Program-made: the position numbers and the translations under genes | Assembly (NCBI GenBank): GCA_022925895.1 | Contig: JAKSYS010000217.1 | Location: 21,851 to 85,850 of the forward strand | Length of the DNA stretch: 64,000 bases | Reading direction: 5' to 3' | From: Fragilaria crotonensis | Lineage: Eukaryota > Bacillariophyta > Fragilariophyceae > Fragilariales > Fragilariaceae | Shown: positions 56,607-64,000 of the stretch, piece by piece | Position numbering within the stretch: position 1 is the first letter of the stretch | Layout of the letters: every line of letters starts with the position of its first letter | Notes under the pieces: generated by a model | Database searches by the model: none | What the model was told of the DNA's origin: nothing | The model's input: only the letters and a program-made list of their open reading frames with translations

Positions 56607-59600
56607 TCAAAAACCATACCAGTATCGGAGAGACGCTTCTCCAGTTCCATTCCAAGACTTGACGACTTTTCCGCGAACACTGACTTGCAGTTTCCAAGGA
56701 TCTGAAGCATCTCCGTTTGTTTCGTAGGGATCGACTTCGATTCCGTAACGTCCTGTCAGTGCTCTGCGCGAGATACCAAAATATATGGATTCCAAATGAC
56801 TCGTGCCCGTCGGGGTAGTATCGTCCTGCAATCTGCCGCCAGATCGTGAGTCAACCTGATTCCACCAGTCCACTCTGTTTCCTATAGGAGGAGAAACAGA
56901 TAGATCAAGATCGTCGTCGCCATCCCAAGTCAAGGTGAAGCGAGGCGTCCCATCAACGACGCAGCGGGTATTAATGCATACTTGGCCTTGGCGACAGTGC
57001 TGGGTTGCCTGGCACTCTGGAGCAATGTACTCAAACACTTTCGAATATCCGTATCCTGACTCGAGAACGACCGATTGCCCGAATTCGATGACTTCCAAAC
57101 TCCATTCGTCCGCAGCTCCGAGCTGGGCAATGGCATCGACATAAAACACGTACTGTCCTCCTGGATAACCTCCAGGAAAGTAAATATTTTCAGTGTGCGA
57201 AGTACGGCTGACTATATCACCGTTATTGTCGGATTCGAAGACAGCACCGGAGAAGGGATCGAAAGGTGAATCGTCGGAGATCCTTCCTCCCTTCGGTGTT
57301 AGCACCGTGAGGGTGTGGTCGTCGTCTAGAGATTTCGGGTGAGATTCAATTGTTGTAAAAAAAAATGAAATATCAGAATCCTCAAGACTTACTGCCTGAC
57401 CACGTTAGCGTGAAAGTTCGAGCTGCAGTTGTGACGCACTGTCTGTTGGCACATCGCTGGTTGCTTCCGTCGCAGTCGGTGTCAAAGCAGCACTCCGTCC
57501 TGATGTTGCTGGTGGAGCAAATGTCATCCTTCACAGACACGCCAGCCTCCCCAAAGTCAAAGAGAATATCATCCCTATTCCCCGTTCCAGTAGTAACAAA
57601 GACCGGCACAGTGCTGCTGGCTGCCGTAAACACCTCGACCTTCCAAGCATCGGCTGATCCCCTTTCTTCCCAGGAATAGACCTCAATGTTGTATGTCCCG
57701 GGAGGTGCACCCTTCATGGGGAAGTAGATGCTCTCGACGTGAGGGGCAGACGTTTCCTGGGAAAAGAAAGTATCAAAGGAGCCGCCAGTATCTTCGTCAA
57801 AGTCATTATCGTAATAAATGCGTACCCCGTCCGGATGTACAGCAAGGTCAAGTCATCATCACCAGTCCATGTGAGAGTGACTCTGGGGTTTCCAGCATGG
57901 ATGCAAGAAAAGTTGACACACAATTCTCCCTTGTCAGCGTTGACACAGTCCGCATTGGCTGTGCACTCCTGACGAGATGAGTAGTCGTCACCGCCAGTGC
58001 CCTCTTCGTTGACAGTGGTAACAACGTATTCTGCGCCAAGTTGTGGTGTCAAGCTAGAAAGTTCCCCGTTGTAGCCTACCAGGAATTCACGTTCGGTGGG
58101 TGCTGAATTGGCAACATTTGCAACAGCACAGAAACACTGGTCCTCGCTATTAATCCTTCGATAGTTTGGCTTGTTCGCAGTGTTGTCTGAGAGCATTCTC
58201 CTTCCTGCAACTTGGAGCCTTCGTGCGCCGTCATTCTTGTAGGGAAGGAAAAAAAGGTTAGCAACACACATACAGAAAGGAATCCAACCAATAACAGACA
58301 AACAAAGCAAAACTTACGACAAAGAGTTTTCTCGTCGTTCCCTTACATCCGCGGCACGTCCCAAGCACATTCACCCTGACGGTCGCGGTAAACTTGGTTG
58401 CCGTTTTCACTTGCAATGATCTGTCACGTCTGGTTGGGACGACTGTTTGATTCGCAATTTCGGCGGATGCCACCTCACGAAAGTACGGATCACAGTATCG
58501 AGCCTGCAAGGAATTGTAGGAAAGAAGAAAGTTGGCAACAAAGGCGGCAACCGCTTCTTGTGGGATAGTACCATCCTCGGATTCGAATTCGTAATCCACA
58601 TCAACAGATGTTTCAAACGTTTCCACGTCAGGATCGCAAGGAATTGGAATAATCTCGACAACATCTAGAACAGTGAGCGATGTGGAACGCGAGATTGAGG
58701 GGGCAAAGGCTGCCGTCATTTCATCCTCTGTTGCGGCACGGTAGGCAGTATCCAGAGGGCACTGGCAATCACCTCCGTCATTAAGGAATCGCTCGGCTTG
58801 TTCCTCCCAATCACCTTGATGACCTTGACTGCTGTCCCAATACTCATATGGGGCAGAGTCGCTTTGGTCAGGAGCAGTCTTCAAGTTCCGATCAGAATCA
58901 TTTCCAGAGTCATCGTCATATTCGTGGTCACCATCGGCTTGCAAAAAGTTGACGGCGTCAAGTTCGTCAAACAATGTGATCTTGGAAAGGTCGCAGTTTC
59001 GGCAACTGGCAGTAATTTCGAATCTCACTTCAAAGTACTCGTCGCACGTCGCGTTGGTTGAAGTTGTTGTTTGCAAGGAGCGTGTATAGGCACTACTACC
59101 GGTAGCAGCAGTCGTAAGAGCCATGAATTCAGGAGATTCCAACAGTTCACGACCACGGCGATTGGTCAGATCGGATGGAACGTCGGTAACATTTCCTCCA
59201 ACAAGAACTGGAATGGCGGACTCGATTCTTCGGAAGAATGGATCGCACAATCTTGCATTCTCTCCATTGATGCGATTGTAGACTTCAACGAATTTGTCAC
59301 CAATATCATAAAACTGCCATTCTTCCACTTGACTTGGACATCCATAAAGACAATGGCAACACTGGATGTTGAAAAGGTTTGGGAACTTTGACAAGTGGGA
59401 GTAGCTTGAAGCTCGAGACTTGTTCCAATCCAAGAATGTTGCCAGCTGTCAGTTTATTAACAATCATGAGTTCGATACGTTGTTTCAATAGAACTCGAAA
59501 GCTAAATATGGATGGCCCTTGACATGGACAAGGATCCGCTGTATTCGGTCCGGTCGTTGGACTGTTGCGTTGCACGTAGGTAAACAACTGAGCAATACCA

Positions 59601-60031
59601 TTGCTGGCAACCGTACATCCTTTGCATGTTCCTCGAATCTCATAATTGAGAGAAAAAATGGCTTCACCAACATCCTCAAATGAAACAGACTGCACTTGAA
59701 CCGATGTAATCTGACGATACGGTCCACCTGTGCCGCAACTGACAAGTTCATTGTGCGCATCCATGATGGCATTCCCGACTCTCCTCTTTTCTCTCCAATT
59801 AATCAGACCAGGATAACCGCGGATATCTACCACAATGTTGGCTTTGAATGAAGCACTTGTAGAATTATTACATTGTGATGATGATTGTTGAAGAGACCTG
59901 TCGTTTTGTTCCAGATTCGCATTCAGAGCTGACTCTTGATTTCCAACATTCACAGTAGCAGCAAACGCAACAGGAGCGACTAGCAGCTGAAGGAGAAGGA
60001 GAGCAATGAGCTTTCTGGTCATGATTATCAT
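56607..60031 (-). CDS. Large secreted modular protein, Cys-motif and DUF2135-like domains, several exons
   Basis: Starts near MIIMTRKLIALLLL (60031) with a clear signal peptide ending AFAATV. The first half has three related blocks, each with a C-(K/R)-x-C motif (TCKGC, SCRNC, TCRGC) and a later CxC (CPCQG, CQCPLD, CFCAV). The second half has three copies of a short Cys-rich piece (for example CQATQHCRQGQVCINTRC) followed by a beta domain with LTWxGxDD and HVESIYFP..G.Y, like DUF2135. Two introns are clear: 58317-58236 (82 nt, GTAAGT...CTACAAG) and 57392-57326 (67 nt, GTAAGT...TCTAG). Frame shifts near 59410, 59325 and 57835 remain unexplained by introns. Secreted or surface-exposed, perhaps for adhesion. 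The exact exon set is uncertain. Confidence 0.6.
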
Positions 60032-61500
60032 TGTAATAATGATGAGAACAATTAGTTGTAGTTGTAGTTGTAATAACAATAGCAATAGGAGCACCTCTGA
60101 TTCATGCAAACGGCCGAGACGGCATAAATGGTGCTGATGAGCGTGTGGACTATGAGACAGCAGGCGTATTATGAATCTTTTTTATATTTGCTTGCGTAAC
60201 CACAATTAGCACAATCCCGGTCATTGCAAATAAGACCAACTCCGTCGATAAACCTCTTTGGAGTTGTCGTCTCCCGTAGGATCCATGTAGACTCCAGTAT
60301 CTACTTTTCTAACCACGACTTCCACTGGGTGGCCGATCCCTCAAATGCCTCACTCACTATGGTCATTCAAGCGACTATCATTCGAACTGAAACGCACGAG
60401 CATAATAAATAATTAGCACGACAAACTTAAAGGTCATATGCCCACATGGTTTTTGCTATTGATATTCTTACTAGGAACATATGGAAGTAATTTATCCGAT
60501 TCCCAAGTGGTTTTTCTTTTTCGAAGTGCGACAATGTTCTGCTCAAGAATCAGTTTCAAGAGGCATGGCCTTTTTAAAGGCAATTATTGCCTGGTGTGCT
60601 GGCAAAGGTCCGCAACCTTCCAAATTTGTCGTCCTAGTGACGCTTTGTCGCGGAGGATTGAGATATAAATGTTTGTGTCATATCTACAACAGAAATGTAA
60701 CAAATACGAACTCGAGTCGCATCAAACGTAACGTCATTCTCCGGTTTCACAATAGTCGGTATTGACTTCAATATGTATAATTATAGCCGTCGGGGTCTTG
60801 CATCTCCGTTTGTGTACCAGGTACAATTACTCTGGTACTCTCATTTCATTTCCCTTCATCGAGGGTCAAGGGCACGCGACGTGCTCTACGCTACGATAGT
60901 AAGGAAATCCGTGGAACTTATGGGATACTCGATCATCGGAGTACAATGCTACTGGCTACTGGCGCTCCCACTGGTGTCCTACTCCAACCACATACCGCGG
61001 AGTTTTGCATTTTCGGTTTGTCTGTGCTACTCCGAGAACAGATGTACTTGCAAAATACTGCCGTTACATAGGTGCGTATGCATGCCATTGGGTGCTTTCG
61101 CAACGTACGAGAATACCGTTTCGGAACTTGTAACTCGAACAGTTCTGGAGGTCGGATTTATAACCGGTATTTAGGTTCGGTTATTGTTGGACTTTGGACG
61201 GGTATGTAAGGACACCAGCACTGGAGTACAGTTGGCTAGTAGCTAACATACCGGTAGGGACACGAACATTCAGATTTACTGTCATTCAATAAGTACTGGA
61301 GTACTTGTACTCGAGTACTACCCAAAAATCCCTGTCGACAGACGTTTCCATTTGAAATGACCTACTCTCCTCCCACCCTCCCAGGTTTTCAAGATTGCTT
61401 TCCTCCTTTGGACTTCTCATTCGCAAAAAACGCCTCCGCTTTCAATCTTGACATTATCAAGCTAGTAGTAGGTTTGAGATTCAAAATGCATCAGGAGCAT
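60032..61500. other. Intergenic DNA
   Basis: A few short plus-strand frames (for example 60773-61174) have no family support. GTACTGGAGTACTTGTACTCGAGTAC-type palindromes lie near 61290-61320. Nothing I can name. Confidence 0.35.
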
Positions 61501-64000
61501 TATGAAACAGGTGAAGAAGTCAAGATATGATTTTTAGAACAAAAGGCAGAGACTGAATTTTGGCCATTAGGTTTTGTTGGTATGCCAAGAAGCAAATGGC
61601 TGTGCCATTGTGGGTCTGAACAAAATCTCCACGACCGCCTACAAGAAGATGCTTCACCCAAGGGCCACCATTTGTTTGAAAACAAGGTAGTATCGTCCAA
61701 TTGCAACAAAGAATAATGTGCTGGGCAACCCTCTTCTTGTCATTGCACAGGAGGAGAAACTTGTTGCCAAGTGTTGGCAGGCAGGTTGATGATGCAACAT
61801 GACAGTTTGACAATGGTCAAATCCTTCATGCTATTGTCCAGTCAAATGATTGGTGTTCAATCTTACTATCCCAACAGCTGTGGGTGTTTAAGGTCGTGGT
61901 GAAGAATCCTTCCAGAGCATGAAATACTGTCTATGGTGAACTAAAATGTTCGAATTTCTCAACGTTTTTCAGTTGACAAGCAACAATAGCAATGAGACAC
62001 TGCAGATGATGGGATGCAAAAGAGGGGAGTGAATTCTTGTTTGCAAGAAGGTGTTTGGTGCCAAAGATGTGCAGCTAGTATCGATCATTAGTAGGTGCCA
62101 ATGCACAGTCTGGGCAGGTTTATTATCCTCAAGGCAAGTGACAAATAAAACACTTTCAGTTTCCTTGACATGGGATGAGTTTCAATGATTCATTTTCATT
62201 CTTTTGTTCTTCTTTGCAACATCTCAGGGAGGCAGTGTCATGATGCATGGTTTGGTTGAATGACCAACCGGACCTTTTGTGGAGCACCATTTTGATCAGA
62301 TGGCTGCATACTTGAACACTTAAACTTCACAACAAAAACGACCCCCTGCCTGCATTCAGCAGTTTAATGCGTCATTCAAGTCGTGTGTTGGCCGTGCATG
62401 GATGAGTACAGCCATGCCATGGCTATCCGTGCTGTGGACAAATATGTGGACTTGTTATTCATGGTGGCACTTAGGCACTGGCAGCTTCCCTGCTAGTAAC
62501 CCACCATTGTTGATGGATTTTGAAGTAGTAGACAATGGGAAATCCTTGTTGAGATTCCCTCGGTTCAACAAGTTGATCATCAAGTTTTCTTGGCATCAAG
62601 GGCTATTTCAACGGGTCACAAAATCAGAAGGACTGCATCTTGGCAATGGTGTTTGAGGAAGAAGACGTTCTTGAGGACAAAGCAGGATTCTCTTTGCCAA
62701 AAAAGAGCGGGATTTGGATTTACTGCCTTACTATTGTCATGGAAAATGATGGTGGCATTGCTACTAGTTGGATCCCCGTAGAAAAGGCATGACACACGCA
62801 ATAAAGAACCTTGATGTTGAGGAGTGCTACTACTTAAGTCCTAACCACTAATTTCTAGGTTAATGTCAAGAAGTTTGAACTCCTGCATGTACAAAACTTG
62901 GTACCCAACCAGTGGGTCAAGGATTTATGGGTTGGTCTGTCATATGCTGGCCGGTCGTTCTGGAAAGTACTAGTAGGACCATGTCATGCATTGATGGGTC
63001 GTGTTTCGAAGTGAGCGTGACCATATTGTCGTTCAACGTGGAAATTTGTGAATCATTCGCCGAAGAGGTCGAGGTCGAAGTTCAATGTTATGGAAAAGTT
63101 TATGTTGACAAGGGGGTTTGAGGAATGCCGCCTGTGTTTTGCCCTACTCTTTGTAGCCACCGATGTTATGCCATAGGTCTGCTTGAAGGGAGGCATTGGA
63201 GACAAGTTATCTGAGTACAGTAGTGTTGTTGGTCAGAGTGCTGGGTAATCAGATTGGGAATGGAATAGTAGTGCCTTACGATGGTGAATCCACCGGCGTA
63301 TATGAGCATGCTGTCAGTTGTTCTTATCTGGTTTGACACAGTGTCTTGAGAACAATATCCTGATGCCTGTAATGCTTTCTGACAGCAAGACTTTATTTCC
63401 AAATGGCTTGGATCCATCGATACCAGGTGCAGCCGCGATTTCATTGATTGCATCCTCTACCAGCGATGTCTCCACATGGGCATGGTATTTTGGGTTTGTA
63501 AAGATGATTGGAATGGTCAATTATGAAGATATTGTTCCAGACAAGAGTTTGTTACTAGACTGCTTGAATGTTTTTCTTTGAGAATCGTGGCGGAAGCCAG
63601 AAGCACCTTGATCGCTTTTTGGCGGGACAGCTTAGACAGACAGTGGAGCAACTGGTGCCTTTTTGGTGCAACGTTTGTCCAGATTGTTATTGTCTTTATG
63701 GCCAAGAAGCGTGATATTTCTATCTCCAAGAGGAAGCTGGTAAGTATGGACAAGGTTTAGGTGAGCAGAATGCAGTCGGATTGGAATGCTTTTTGCGTGT
63801 CATCTTAATGCTGTCATGTCGCTCAATGCTGCTTTCCCATGCGCTGTCCAATTATTTGTGCCATTCCTGGCTGGCTGTATATCATGTCCGCAAAGGTTTC
63901 TGCCATTAATGTGCTGGAACAATCATCACAGATTCTTATCTTTTTCCAAATCTTGTATTGAGCATGGAAATGTTAATTGTGGTTGAATGGACCTATATGA
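61501..64000. other. Probably decayed mobile DNA to the window edge
   Basis: Base use and the density of broken short frames resemble 41-44 kb. Frames such as 62402-62656 and 63318-63581 carry no recognisable domain. No terminal repeats found. No gene is reported. Confidence 0.3.

Overview
This is nuclear DNA of a eukaryotic microalga, most likely a diatom or close stramenopile. No species is assigned. The evidence is short GT-AG introns (about 67-190 nt), host genes on both strands separated by wide spacers rich in GTAC words, secreted proteins of diatom style (PT-rich repeats, CHRD domains, Cys-rich/DUF2135-like modules), mitochondrial-type presequences, and a Crypton element. I see no operons, rRNA, tRNA or CRISPR.

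Layout. 0-16.4 kb: a reverse-transcriptase/RNase H retroelement cut in two by a 12,262-bp DNA transposon (3026-15287). The transposon has 13-bp terminal inverted repeats and a 2-bp GA duplication, and removing it together with one GA joins the two halves of the RNase H domain in frame. It carries an intact Plavaka/CACTA-like transposase, a long broken minus-strand gene with a region resembling an Fe(II)/2-oxoglutarate dioxygenase core, and a broken accessory gene. 16.5-22 kb: a secreted PT-rich protein, a duplicated non-coding block, a 1.48-kb Tc1/mariner-style inverted-repeat element, and a low-complexity Gly/Lys/Asp relic.

22.2-28.3 kb is a host cluster of mitochondrial-type redox enzymes: an NADPH diflavin reductase (-), divergent from hybrid cluster protein (+), which converges on D-2-hydroxyglutarate dehydrogenase (-). 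29.2-35.2 kb holds a STAND-type ATPase with a long helical tail, a TLC-domain membrane protein and an ankyrin protein. 35.7-40.8 kb is mobile again: a 2.67-kb Copia-derived element with LTRs that look identical and a 6-bp target duplication, then a Crypton tyrosine-recombinase element. 41-52.4 kb is mostly decayed mobile DNA and repeats, including a 171-bp tandem repeat, an 81-nt hairpin, a TACTGCAGCT-rich tract and a Myb-like gene. 53-60 kb holds a CHRD-domain secreted protein, an unknown acidic protein and a large modular secreted protein. 60.1-64 kb has nothing I can name.

Caution: many coding regions, host genes included, are broken by single-base shifts. Most can be explained by one missing base next to a homopolymer. 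Some of the apparent pseudogenes may therefore be sequence errors, and I have marked where this matters.
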